Positions 8,063-15,281 of a DNA stretch of 45,000 nt are shown piece after piece (position 1 is the stretch's first letter; every line of letters starts with the position of its first letter). The translations under genes and the position numbers were made by a program. The stretch comes from Erythrobacteraceae bacterium CFH 75059 (GTDB taxonomy: Bacteria; Pseudomonadota; Alphaproteobacteria; Sphingomonadales; Sphingomonadaceae), in the NCBI GenBank assembly GCA_004331795.1, contig SJSR01000004.1, positions 1 through 45,000 of the forward strand. Direction: 5' to 3'. The notes beneath the pieces were generated by a model. That model was not told where the DNA came from. It was given only the letters and a program-made list of their open reading frames with translations, and searched no databases.

Positions 8063-9372
8063 GGCCGCAGTCCGATCGCCTGTGCCAGCGAGCCGGAAAT
8101 GCGTTCGGCGGCATCGCCGATCACGTCATCGGACAGATGCGCGTACTTCGCTGTTGTTTCCGGCAAGACGTGGCCAAGCAGCTTGCCGATGGTGGCCAGC
8201 GGCACATTGTCCATGATCGCGGTCGAAGCGAAGCTGTGCCGCAGATCGTGGACGCGCAAATCGGGCATCGCGCAGCGTCGGCGCAGACTATACCACCACG
8301 GCTCGATGTTGACCGGGTGCTTGCCCCTTGAGTTGACTAACACCAGCGCGTCGTCTTCACGGCGCTCAAATCCTGCCAGTACCTCCAGCGCCTGTGAGTT
8401 GAGCCAAATGACTTTTGGTCCGGTCTTGCTGTCGGGCACCACGAGCCGGGGCGGTTTCACCATTCCCCATCGAAGAAACCTGATCTCGCCCAACCGCGCG
8501 CCGGTGAACATCAGCAGCCGAACCATCGCAACCGGTATGGGATGCTCAGCCTCAGCCTCGCGCAAGGCCGCGCCCAGGCGGCGATACTCGGCGGGCGTAA
8601 GGTATCGCTCCATCTTCGGGCGCTTGAAGCGCGGCATTCCTCGGCAAGGATTTGATCCCTTGCGCCGCATCCGCAGCGCCTCGGCGTATTTCATGAGGGA
8701 GGCGAGAACCGGCACGGCGCGGTTGAAGCTCGTTTCGCCTGCCCCGGAGCAACCGTCACGCCAGCGGTGGATGTCGGCGGGCATGATGTCCGCCACCCGC
8801 ATCGCGCCAAATTCCGGCTCGATGGAAAGCCGCCACGCATTCCGGTTGCGCTTGATCGTCGAAGGCTTCCAGACCCGCGACAGGTCGTCCCAATAGGTTT
8901 CGACGAAATCGGAAAGCGTTGGCGTGGCTTTGACCACGGCACGCTTGGGCAGACCGTCCAGCGCCACCTCGGCAAGAATGCGCCGCGCTTGTGCCCTTGC
9001 TACGGCAGCGTCGAGCTCATCGGTTCGGCCAAGCGAAATCCGGCGATGCTTGCCCCGATGTCGTACGCGGACAAACCAGAAGTAGTTGCCGCTTGGCCTG
9101 ACACGCAGGCCGAACCCGGCAAGCTCGGTATCCCAGATGCAGTATTCGGTCTCGCGAAGCGGCAGCTTGCGCCGCGCGAAATTGCCATCGAGCAGTGCCC
9201 GGCGCCCGGGCTTTCGCCGCCTGGGGACCATATGGCAATCGTCACTAGCAAAACTGCCCTCAAAAGTCGCGGAATTCCCGTCATTTGCGGGGACCGGATG
9301 GCCTTCAACAGCATGCCTGCTGCCGAGCACTTCCAGCATCTCACGCACTGATTTTACAGCATTTTTTCCCAT
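8059..9372 (-). CDS. Tyrosine recombinase/integrase (first of a tandem pair)
   Basis: A 437-residue integrase, distinct in sequence from its downstream partner. An extra N-terminal stretch of about 70 residues precedes an arm-binding region (YCIWDTELAGFGLRVRPSG) and a core-binding region (YWDDLSRVWKPSTIKRNRN). Catalytic motifs: TGARLGEIRFLRW, SKTGPKVIWL, HDLRHSFAS, LGHVLPETTAKYAHL. All catalytic residues are present. The 3' end overlaps the next integrase by 4 bases. Start at ATG 9372 is the first in frame; a shorter start within the first 50 residues is possible. Confidence 0.92.
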   Translation of the reverse strand: MGKNAVKSVREMLEVLGSRHAVEGHPVPANDGNSATFEGSFASDDCHMVPRRRKPGRRALLDGNFARRKLPLRETEYCIWDTELAGFGLRVRPSGNYFWFVRVRHRGKHRRISLGRTDELDAAVARAQARRILAEVALDGLPKRAVVKATPTLSDFVETYWDDLSRVWKPSTIKRNRNAWRLSIEPEFGAMRVADIMPADIHRWRDGCSGAGETSFNRAVPVLASLMKYAEALRMRRKGSNPCRGMPRFKRPKMERYLTPAEYRRLGAALREAEAEHPIPVAMVRLLMFTGARLGEIRFLRWGMVKPPRLVVPDSKTGPKVIWLNSQALEVLAGFERREDDALVLVNSRGKHPVNIEPWWYSLRRRCAMPDLRVHDLRHSFASTAIMDNVPLATIGKLLGHVLPETTAKYAHLSDDVIGDAAERISGSLAQAIGLRP

Positions 9373-9591
9373 ACCATGGCAGTCTTACTGCGTACGGTGT
9401 GCCCCCCTGTCCCCAACTTAGCAGGCTGGAACCAGTGTGTTGGCCTGAAGCGGACCGGGCGGACTTGCTCCCGCTTACCAGAGGCGCGCGAGCGGGCAAA
9501 CCGCTGCCCCTTGAGGAGGCGAGCGCTGTGGGAATAGTGCAGTCCAGCAGGTAAGATCGCGCGCAGGAAACCCCCGGCAAAGGAGTGCGGG
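9373..9591. other. Intergenic region between divergent integrase and backbone genes
   Basis: 219 bases with no convincing gene. It separates the minus-strand integrase pair from the plus-strand backbone gene at 9592 and should hold divergent promoters. I see no clear repeat or attachment core here. Confidence 0.4.
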
Positions 9592-9807
9592 ATGGCCAGC
9601 GTAACCTTGAGCGCGACGCCGAAGGGAAACGGCTACCAGGCGACCGTCACCTATCCGGACGGCGTTGCGATCAGCTCGGCCGAGGCCTTTCCGACCCAGG
9701 CGGAGGCGATCTCGGCGGCGGCGCTCAGGCTGCTCGATATGCCCGAGCGCCTCGAGCGGATCGATGCCCCGGAAGATGCTTCGAAGGACACCAAGAGAGC
9801 CCCCTGA
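9592..9807 (+). CDS. Small hypothetical protein of the element backbone
   Basis: A 71-residue protein with no recognised domain. The first half alternates hydrophobic and polar residues like a small beta sheet (SVTLSATPKGNGYQATVTY), followed by an alanine-rich helix (AISAAALRLLDM) and a charged tail. The start is supported by AAAGGAG seven to eight bases upstream of the ATG. It stands alone between the integrase pair and a convergent small gene. Confidence 0.65.
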   Translation: MASVTLSATPKGNGYQATVTYPDGVAISSAEAFPTQAEAISAAALRLLDMPERLERIDAPEDASKDTKRAP

Positions 9808-9841
9808 GTGCCTTTATGGCGTAGTGCAAAGGGAGCCGAGC

Positions 9842-9880
9842 AAAAAGGAAGGAGGAAGCCCTGGACGGACTTCCTCCTCT
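9842..9880 (-). terminator. Rho-independent terminator for the 9892-10128 gene
   Basis: On the minus strand an 8-bp stem (GGAGGAAG paired with CTTCCTCC, 9851-9858 and 9870-9877) is followed by TTCCTTTTTG. It sits just beyond the stop codon at 9892. Confidence 0.6.
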
Positions 9881-9891
9881 CGAAAGCGGCA

Positions 9892-10128
9892 TCAGAATTC
9901 GTCGGTCAGTTTGGTCGGCACGGTGTCGACGACCCGGTCCAGCATCGTCTTGGGCAGCGCGCCATAGTCGCCCTCGTCGACCGCTATGTAGCCGGTCTCG
10001 TCGTCGGTCAGGACATACTGGGTGAAGTAGCTGTGAAAGGACCTGGCATGGGCCCGGTCAAGGGCAGCAACGAAGGCTACCTGATCGGCCTGGTATCCGG
10101 CACGGGCAATGTTCGATGAAGCGTACAT
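9892..10128 (-). CDS. Small hypothetical protein of the element backbone
   Basis: A 78-residue protein without a recognised domain, acidic in its second half (LTDDETGYIAVDEGDYG). The start is well supported by AGGAGG placed 7 bases before the ATG, the same TCAGGAG signal seen before most backbone genes. A hairpin terminator lies just downstream. The gene is divergent from the 10456 gene across a 327-base regulatory region. Confidence 0.7.
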   Translation of the reverse strand: MYASSNIARAGYQADQVAFVAALDRAHARSFHSYFTQYVLTDDETGYIAVDEGDYGALPKTMLDRVVDTVPTKLTDEF

Positions 10129-10240
10129 GACTGTCCTCCTGATGTTCGATGCGTCGCATCAGGAGATTCGCGATGTGGGTGACGGGCCGGGTCAGGGACC
10201 GCGAGGAACACGCGGCCGCGAAGCGGCGATGGGGGAAACG

Positions 10241-10270
10241 ATTTTTGTCGGGGCTCGCCCCGGCAAAAAT
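10241..10270. repeat. 13-bp inverted repeat with CTCG loop
   Basis: Arms ATTTTTGTCGGGG (10241-10253) and CCCCGGCAAAAAT (10258-10270) pair over 13 positions with one G-T wobble, around a 4-base loop. The T run lies inside the 5' arm and no free T run follows, so it is not a standard terminator. It could be an operator or a protein-binding palindrome. Confidence 0.7.
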
Positions 10271-10382
10271 GGTGGGGCCCCGTCGTCCTTGACGCGGCCC
10301 CCAAGCCCGCATCACACTTGAAAACTCTGCGAGAGAGACCTCTCCCCACGGTTGCGGGTGTGCATTCGCCCGCCTCACAAAC

Positions 10383-10394
10383 CGTTTTCCTACA
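10383..10394 (+). promoter_or_regulatory. CGTTTTCCTACA motif, copy 1
   Basis: This 12-base string is 61 bases upstream of the ATG at 10456. The identical string lies 57 bases upstream of the transglycosylase ATG at 27272, on the same strand relative to its gene. Candidate shared promoter or operator element. Confidence 0.4.
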
Positions 10395-10455
10395 CGCCGC
10401 GACAATGGCAGAATCGGTTCTGGAGGGGACCAACGGCCAGCGAAAGGTACGACAC

Positions 10456-10686
10456 ATGGCCAGGTCCAAACCGAGCGCTCGGGATGCGCTCAAGAAGCTG
10501 CGCGAACAGCGCGAAGAGCTCGATACCCGTGAAGCCCGGCTCCGCGAGGAAGCTGCCGCCGAACTCGGCAAGCTGCTCGTCGAATGCGGCGCGGAGACGA
10601 TCGAGCCGGCGCAGCTGCGCCAGCTCGTCCGCGCATCGATGGCGCTCGGGATCGACGAGACGCTGAAGCGCATCGCTCCCACCTGA
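10456..10686 (+). CDS. DUF6437-like small coiled protein
   Basis: A 76-residue protein, highly charged and helical (DALKKLREQREELDTREARL), resembling the DUF6437 family found on sphingomonad plasmids and integrative elements. The start at ATG 10456 is chosen over an in-frame start at 10318 because the extra 46 residues look unlike protein and AAAGG precedes 10456. Role unknown; a short coiled coil suggests a DNA- or protein-binding accessory. Confidence 0.7.
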   Translation: MARSKPSARDALKKLREQREELDTREARLREEAAAELGKLLVECGAETIEPAQLRQLVRASMALGIDETLKRIAPT

Positions 10687-10741
10687 TGGGCAGACGCGGC
10701 GGTGCGTGGGTTCGATGCCCCGCACCGCCGTGCAGTCAGGC

Positions 10742-10780
10742 GAAAGAAAAGGCCCCGATGGCCTGTGCCACCGGGGCCTT
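10742..10780 (-). terminator. Strong rho-independent terminator after ssb
   Basis: On the minus strand a 14-bp stem (10767-10780 with 10749-10762, one wobble) with a 4-base loop is followed by TTTTCTTTC. It ends the minus-strand backbone transcript downstream of ssb. The stem could also stop the convergent 10456 gene. Confidence 0.8.
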
Positions 10781-10798
10781 GTCGCGGGATCGGGACAA

Positions 10799-11188
10799 TC
10801 AGTCCTCGTCGATGTCGGGCGCGCCCTCGTTGGCGCTCGAACGGCCCTTGGAGAGGAAGTCCACCTTGTCGGCGATGATCTCGCAGCCGTAGCGCTTGAC
10901 CCCGTCCTTGTCGTCCCACGAGGTGTAGTGAATCCGACCCTCAACGGTCACCAGCTGGCCCTTGGTGCAATACTTGGCGACGTTCTGGCCGAGCCCGTTG
11001 AAGCAGGTGACGCGATGGAACTCGCTCTCCTTGGCGGTGTAGCCGTTCTCGTCCTTGTAGGTCTTGCCGTCCTTCCTGGCCGGACGGTCGGTCACCACCG
11101 AGATCGAGGTGATGCTGGTTCCGCCGTTGGTGGTGCGGGTTTCGGGATCGCGGGCGATGCGGCCGACGAGGATAACGAGGTTGGTCAT
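10799..11188 (-). CDS. ssb: Single-stranded DNA-binding protein of the mobile element
   Basis: A 129-residue OB-fold SSB (VILVGRIARDPETRTT, SEFHRVTCFNGLGQNVAKY, KGQLVTVEGRI). It coats single-stranded DNA during replication or transfer of the element. The start is fixed by AGGAGA 8 bases upstream of ATG 11188; longer upstream frames are spurious. It is distinct from the chromosomal SSB at 37109-37609. The C-terminus ends in DIDED: acidic, but without the final Pro-Phe that recruits host partners in typical SSBs. Confidence 0.93.
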   Translation of the reverse strand: MTNLVILVGRIARDPETRTTNGGTSITSISVVTDRPARKDGKTYKDENGYTAKESEFHRVTCFNGLGQNVAKYCTKGQLVTVEGRIHYTSWDDKDGVKRYGCEIIADKVDFLSKGRSSANEGAPDIDED

Positions 11189-11490
11189 GGGTCTTCTCCT
11201 GATCGAGCAATCCGGGTCCATCCCGGCTGCAAACCCGAGCAGAAGCGGCCCACGGCGAAGCGCACCGAAGGGGAACCTGGAGACGGTTCGGGTGGTGCGG
11301 GCAGCCGGGCGCATGCCCGGCAACACGGCCGGACCGGATCCGGGTTGCGCGCCTCGACGGGGCTGCTTCAGGGACAGGTTTGCTTGAGAGCCGGGTTGGT
11401 CGCGGATGCCTTCGACAGGACCGCCATGCCCGTTCCGTTTCGACCGGCCGACACCCGTTCGCCCATATCTGCAACCGCCGCGGAGCAGCT
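11189..11490. other. GC-rich 302-base intergenic region
   Basis: Lies between the DUF6915-like gene and ssb, both on the minus strand. No frame has convincing protein character. It probably acts as leader or promoter for ssb. No clear hairpin terminator is seen. Confidence 0.4.
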
Positions 11491-11919
11491 TCAAATCGCG
11501 ATGCGAGACCGGCCGCCCACGGAAGAAGGGCCGCTGGATGGGACGACGTCACCGCGAGCCGCACGATCGCCTGACAGCTCGACGGGCTCGTCGAGACGAT
11601 GCCCGCGAAGCATCCAGGCCTGGGGAGTGATGAGGCGCGCCCAGTCCGCGAACGAGGGGATCGATCCCAGGTCCTCACGCACGTGCTGCTCGCCGACAAG
11701 GCGCACCGGGACCGACCGACCGTCGGCGTTGACGATGGTCGCTCCGAACAGCGTTTCGAACATGAATATCCCCTCGGCATGGTGCCGCAGCGCGCGGTGC
11801 CTGGGGTCGGCGAGGATCGCTTTCGACTGGTCGAACCATTGGTGCAGCGGGAGATAATCCTCCACGTTGCCGCCCCATTTCCGCACCGAGGAAAGCGCGT
11901 GGTAATAGCAATGCGCCAT
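11491..11919 (-). CDS. DUF6915-like backbone protein
   Basis: A 142-residue protein starting MAHCYYHALSSVRKWGG, the signature start of the DUF6915 family on mobile elements of alphaproteobacteria. The middle is conserved-looking (YLPLHQWFDQSKAILADPRH, FETLFGATIVNADGRSVPVR). No function is established. AGGAGAAGGG precedes ATG 11919. It lies 10 bases downstream of the DUF6878-like gene, so the two are cotranscribed. Confidence 0.8.
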   Translation of the reverse strand: MAHCYYHALSSVRKWGGNVEDYLPLHQWFDQSKAILADPRHRALRHHAEGIFMFETLFGATIVNADGRSVPVRLVGEQHVREDLGSIPSFADWARLITPQAWMLRGHRLDEPVELSGDRAARGDVVPSSGPSSVGGRSRIAI

Positions 11920-11929
11920 CTCCCTTCTC

Positions 11930-12391
11930 CTAAAGCTCTGTCGAGTGATCGTCGGTGGCGGTGAAGCGCAGGCTGCAATCGAGCGTGAAGCTCGCCTCAG
12001 CCACATCGATGACGAGTTGGCCGTACGCGCCATCGTTGAGCTCCCAACCGGGATGGTGGCGTTCGAGCGCGAGATAGCCGAGCGATTCAAGCGCCGCCGT
12101 CAGCGATTGCGCCTCGGCTTCCGCGTTATCCTCCGAGGCCTCCGGACGGAACGGTTCCACAGCAGCGTCGGGACAAGCAACCGAAGCGTTGGCGGGATCG
12201 TAGCAGGCGCATTCCTCGACAGCGCCGCTGTCGCCATACCCGTCGAAGCGGACTTCGACGCGGGCGATTCCCGCCGTCCGCAACGGGGGGATGACGACGG
12301 CCTTGAGATGCTGGATCTCGCTCTGCGCCCGGGCGTCACGCTCGGCCTGGCGAACCGCGAACTCGGCGATCGCGGCTTGGAAATCTTTCAT
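11930..12391 (-). CDS. DUF6878-like backbone protein
   Basis: A 153-residue protein (MKDFQAAIAEFAVRQAERDA..., then RVEVRFDGYGDSGAVEE) resembling the DUF6878 family. The helical N-terminus is followed by a probable alpha-beta fold; no catalytic motif is recognised. The start at 12391 is supported by AGGAGA 8 bases upstream; upstream in-frame sequence is low-complexity and spurious. Cotranscribed with the following DUF6915-like gene. Confidence 0.8.
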   Translation of the reverse strand: MKDFQAAIAEFAVRQAERDARAQSEIQHLKAVVIPPLRTAGIARVEVRFDGYGDSGAVEECACYDPANASVACPDAAVEPFRPEASEDNAEAEAQSLTAALESLGYLALERHHPGWELNDGAYGQLVIDVAEASFTLDCSLRFTATDDHSTEL

Positions 12392-12513
12392 GGGAAGTTC
12401 TCCTGTACTGCCGGCTGGACGTCCGCTGCCCAGCCCGCATAGGCAGCCGATGCCTCCCCTCTGGTGCAGCTGCGCCAGCGCCGAGTTGGCGCTGGCGCGA
12501 AGGCGCGCGCGCC

Positions 12514-13467
12514 TTACTCGGCGGCGACCGCCGTGCTGCGCGGGCATGTCCCGAGCGGGCCCCGCCGATCGACGACGGTGATCCGCCGGGCCTTGGCTTC
12601 GATGACCAGCCGCTCGAGGACGCCGTTGCCGGGAAACGCGACCACGTATCGCGGATCGAGCGAGAGCATGCGCTCGTTGCGCTTGAAGCCGGCGCGCGCG
12701 CCGAGCCGCATGTCGAGCGAGAACGTCACCTGCGGCACCTGCCGCCGCTCGGCCCAGGACGAAGCGAGCCGGTCAACGCCCTTGCTGTCGCCGCCGTGGA
12801 TCAGGACCATGTCGGGCACACGGTCGCGAACCTTGTCCAGCGTGGCCCAGACGTTGTTGGCGAACGCGAGCGCGTCCGCTTCCGTCGCATGGCGGGTACG
12901 CCCGCCGGCAAAGATCACCGGCGTCCCTTCCGGCATTGCAGCGCGCCGCTTGGCTTCGGCGCGGGCGCGCAGGAAGTCGCGTCCCTCGACCAGGGCGGAG
13001 GTCAGCATCGCGCTGTGATTGAAGCGCGAGCTCGAAACGGGCTTCCACGAAGAGCCGAACTCATTGAGGTAGAGCGCCGCGGCGACCTCGCGCATTTCCT
13101 CGAGCGCCAGCATCGCCGCCTCGGCGCATTGCGCCCGCTCGACCTGGGTCTCGAGTTCGTGCGTCTGGACTTCGGAACCGTCGGCGGTGGCGATGAGCGC
13201 CCGGACCTCGTCGGTGGCGCGGTCGAGCGCCGTCGACTTGCGGGTCGCGGACCGGTGAAAGATGTTGACGAAGGCCCAGCCGAGATCCTCGGCGTCGGCC
13301 TCGAGCGCGGTTCCCGAGATCATGGCAAAGAGATCGGACCAGACTGCTTCGAGCGTCTGCACGACCGCTTCGCGAAGCGGAAAATCGTCGGAAGAGACCG
13401 GCGCGGGACCGATCGAAAAGCCGGAAAGGTCGAGCCCGGCGAGCTGGTCTGCGAATGAGCTGTGCAT
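12514..13467 (-). CDS. DUF2493 / SLOG-family protein
   Basis: A 317-residue protein. The N-terminal half is helical (LREAVVQTLEAVWSDLFAMI). The C-terminal half carries a Rossmann-like DUF2493 (YpsA-type SLOG) domain: VIFAGGRTRH near residue 180, VLIHGGDSKGVDRLASSWA near 225, VVAFPGNG near 275. SLOG domains bind nucleotide-derived ligands; this type is common on plasmids and integrative elements without a known target. The start at ATG 13467 has AGGAGG 7 bases upstream, which decides against the in-frame ATG at 13509. Confidence 0.85.
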   Translation of the reverse strand: MHSSFADQLAGLDLSGFSIGPAPVSSDDFPLREAVVQTLEAVWSDLFAMISGTALEADAEDLGWAFVNIFHRSATRKSTALDRATDEVRALIATADGSEVQTHELETQVERAQCAEAAMLALEEMREVAAALYLNEFGSSWKPVSSSRFNHSAMLTSALVEGRDFLRARAEAKRRAAMPEGTPVIFAGGRTRHATEADALAFANNVWATLDKVRDRVPDMVLIHGGDSKGVDRLASSWAERRQVPQVTFSLDMRLGARAGFKRNERMLSLDPRYVVAFPGNGVLERLVIEAKARRITVVDRRGPLGTCPRSTAVAAE

Positions 13468-13760
13468 CTTGTCCTCCTGACTGTTGGCGCTGCCAGGGAA
13501 GGCCGTCATGGCCGCGGCAGCGAGAGCCCGTCAGGGCCAGCTTCAAGGCCGGGCTCCGCACCCGGAGGGGAAACCCGCATCGTCAGGCTGGCGCGGGCGG
13601 GCCCGGGCCCGCAGGGACCGGGCCAACACGGGCCTGGCGAGGCCGGGTTGCGGACCCGGCCGGCTGGCCCAGGGCCTCTCTCGCGTGGCGCGTGCCACGA
13701 CCGGAGGAAGCAGGCGCCGTGACGGAAAGGGGCAGGGGCGTCGCTTTTCCCGCCCCGGGG
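13468..13760. other. GC-rich 293-base intergenic region
   Basis: Very GC-rich sequence with many short self-complementary runs (GGGCCCGGGCCC near 13600 is an example). No gene is supported. Probably leader or promoter for the DUF2493 gene on the minus strand. Confidence 0.4.
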
Positions 13761-14180
13761 TCAGGCACGCTTGCGATAGACGGCTTCACCGTTGGACATG
13801 CGTCCGAGGCAGTCGTAGTCGCCGAACAGGTGGTCGAAGCGGCTGGCGATCTGGCGGAGCCAGCGTTGTGCTCGCGGCGACCGGGCAGTCCTGCAGTCGG
13901 CATCCCAATAGGCGCCGTCGTCGCGCTCGGCGATCCACACCGCGACGAGGCCGCCGTAGATCGAGACGCCGAAGTCGGCATAGGCGTTGCGCAGCAGGAT
14001 CCGATCCTCGCGGCCCCGCCAGCCGTCGTGCTGCAGGAGCGAGGGGAAGGCGGCCGCCGCGCGCTCCATGAGGTCATCGCGCAGCCATTTGTATTCGAAC
14101 TCCCAATCCTCGTCGCGCTCGACCTCAAGGACGGTGAAGGCGACAATGGCGCCGCTGGGATAACTTACCGATCGGCTCAT
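13761..14180 (-). CDS. Hypothetical backbone protein
   Basis: A 139-residue protein, rich in aromatic and acidic residues (DEDWEFEYKWLRDDLMERAA, SIYGGLVAVWIAERDDGAYW). No domain is recognised. GAGGGAGG stands 6-7 bases before ATG 14180. It lies 11 bases downstream of the ArdC-like gene and is probably cotranscribed with it. Conservation with similar elements is inferred from context only. Confidence 0.7.
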   Translation of the reverse strand: MSRSVSYPSGAIVAFTVLEVERDEDWEFEYKWLRDDLMERAAAAFPSLLQHDGWRGREDRILLRNAYADFGVSIYGGLVAVWIAERDDGAYWDADCRTARSPRAQRWLRQIASRFDHLFGDYDCLGRMSNGEAVYRKRA

Positions 14181-14191
14181 GGCGTCCTCCC

Positions 14192-15127
14192 TCAGGCGGC
14201 CAGCGCGTCGTCGCCGGGCTCTTCGGCCACGGCGGTCTCACGGCCGCCGAGCTTCAGGAGAAGGCTCGACGCTTCCTCGGCCCGGGCCGCGGCGGTCAGG
14301 ACCGCACGGTCGTCGTCCCTGAGCAGCTTCAGCCAGTGGTCGATGTAGCTTGCGTGGCTGTCGAGATGGGCCACGGGAAGACCGAGTTCCGCCCCGAGCA
14401 TGGCGCTCGATAGCTCCGCGACGAGCTCTTCGGCCGCATAGGCGGCCGAGCCGAAGCGGTTCCTGAGGTCCCGCCCGAGGCGGCTCGAATGACCCGTCCA
14501 GTGCGAGAGCTCATGGGCGAGCGTCGCGTAATAGTGGTCGAAACCGGAAAAGAGGTGCGGCGGCGGCATCGTGATGCGATCCGCGACGGGCTCGTAGTAG
14601 GCCCCGTCTCCCTGGTGCCGGAGTGCCGCCGGTATGCGTGCGAAGAAGGCGTCGAGTTCGCGCTTGCGCCCTTCCGGCTCGACGATTTCGATAGCCGCGG
14701 CCGGATGAAAGCGAGCGGGCAGGCCGTCGACCTGATCGGCGTTGAAGACCGGATAAGCCTTGAGGAGGCGCCGTGTCTCCACCCCCGGTTCGCCGGATTC
14801 AGCGGATTCAACCTCCCGGACGTAGCTCTTGTAGAAGATGGCGATGGTGGATTTCTCGCCCTTGCGGACCTGGCCGCCGAGCTTGTTCGCTTGGTTGAAG
14901 GTCATCCAGAAGGGCGAGGCGTAGCCGCACATGTCGGCGACCATCCACAGCCAGAACACGTTCATGCCGCGATAAGGCGTGCCGCAGGCGCGCAGCGGAC
15001 GCGAGACCGGCAGCCCGCGCCAGGGCTTGATCCAGGGCCGGGTGCCAGCCTCGAGCCGGGCAATGATCTCCTGGGTGATGCGGGCGGCGGGGGACTGCCC
15101 GCCAGACTGGGACTTGCGAAAGGCCAT
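14192..15127 (-). CDS. ardC: ArdC-like antirestriction protein with zincin domain
   Basis: A 311-residue protein. The N-terminal half is the ssDNA-binding ArdC domain (ITQEIIARLEAGTRPWIKPW, GMNVFWLW, VRKGEKSTIAIFYK). The C-terminal half has a zinc metallopeptidase-like site HELSHWTGH with a downstream conserved Glu region (AAEELVAELSSAMLG). ArdC proteins protect incoming single-stranded DNA from restriction, fitting a transferable element. AGGAGA upstream of ATG 15127 fixes the start; the long in-frame extension upstream is spurious. Confidence 0.92.
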   Translation of the reverse strand: MAFRKSQSGGQSPAARITQEIIARLEAGTRPWIKPWRGLPVSRPLRACGTPYRGMNVFWLWMVADMCGYASPFWMTFNQANKLGGQVRKGEKSTIAIFYKSYVREVESAESGEPGVETRRLLKAYPVFNADQVDGLPARFHPAAAIEIVEPEGRKRELDAFFARIPAALRHQGDGAYYEPVADRITMPPPHLFSGFDHYYATLAHELSHWTGHSSRLGRDLRNRFGSAAYAAEELVAELSSAMLGAELGLPVAHLDSHASYIDHWLKLLRDDDRAVLTAAARAEEASSLLLKLGGRETAVAEEPGDDALAA

Positions 15128-15281
15128 GATGGGTCTCCTGATCCGGCCGGCCGGCGCGTTCGCCGCCGGCGCCGCTGACCCCCGCGCCTCCTCTTCTCTC
15201 GGCCCAAGCAAGAAGCGGCCCCCTGCGGGGGGCGCAGGGGACCGCTTCGCCGGAGCGAGTGGACTGCCTGTCAGGAGGAGG

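Larger units (their letters stand above)
10129..10455. other. 327-base divergent intergenic region with strong hairpin
   Basis: No gene is supported here. It separates two divergent small genes and contains the inverted repeat at 10241-10270 and a CGTTTTCCTACA motif at 10383-10394 that recurs upstream of the lytic transglycosylase gene. Probably regulatory. Confidence 0.5.
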
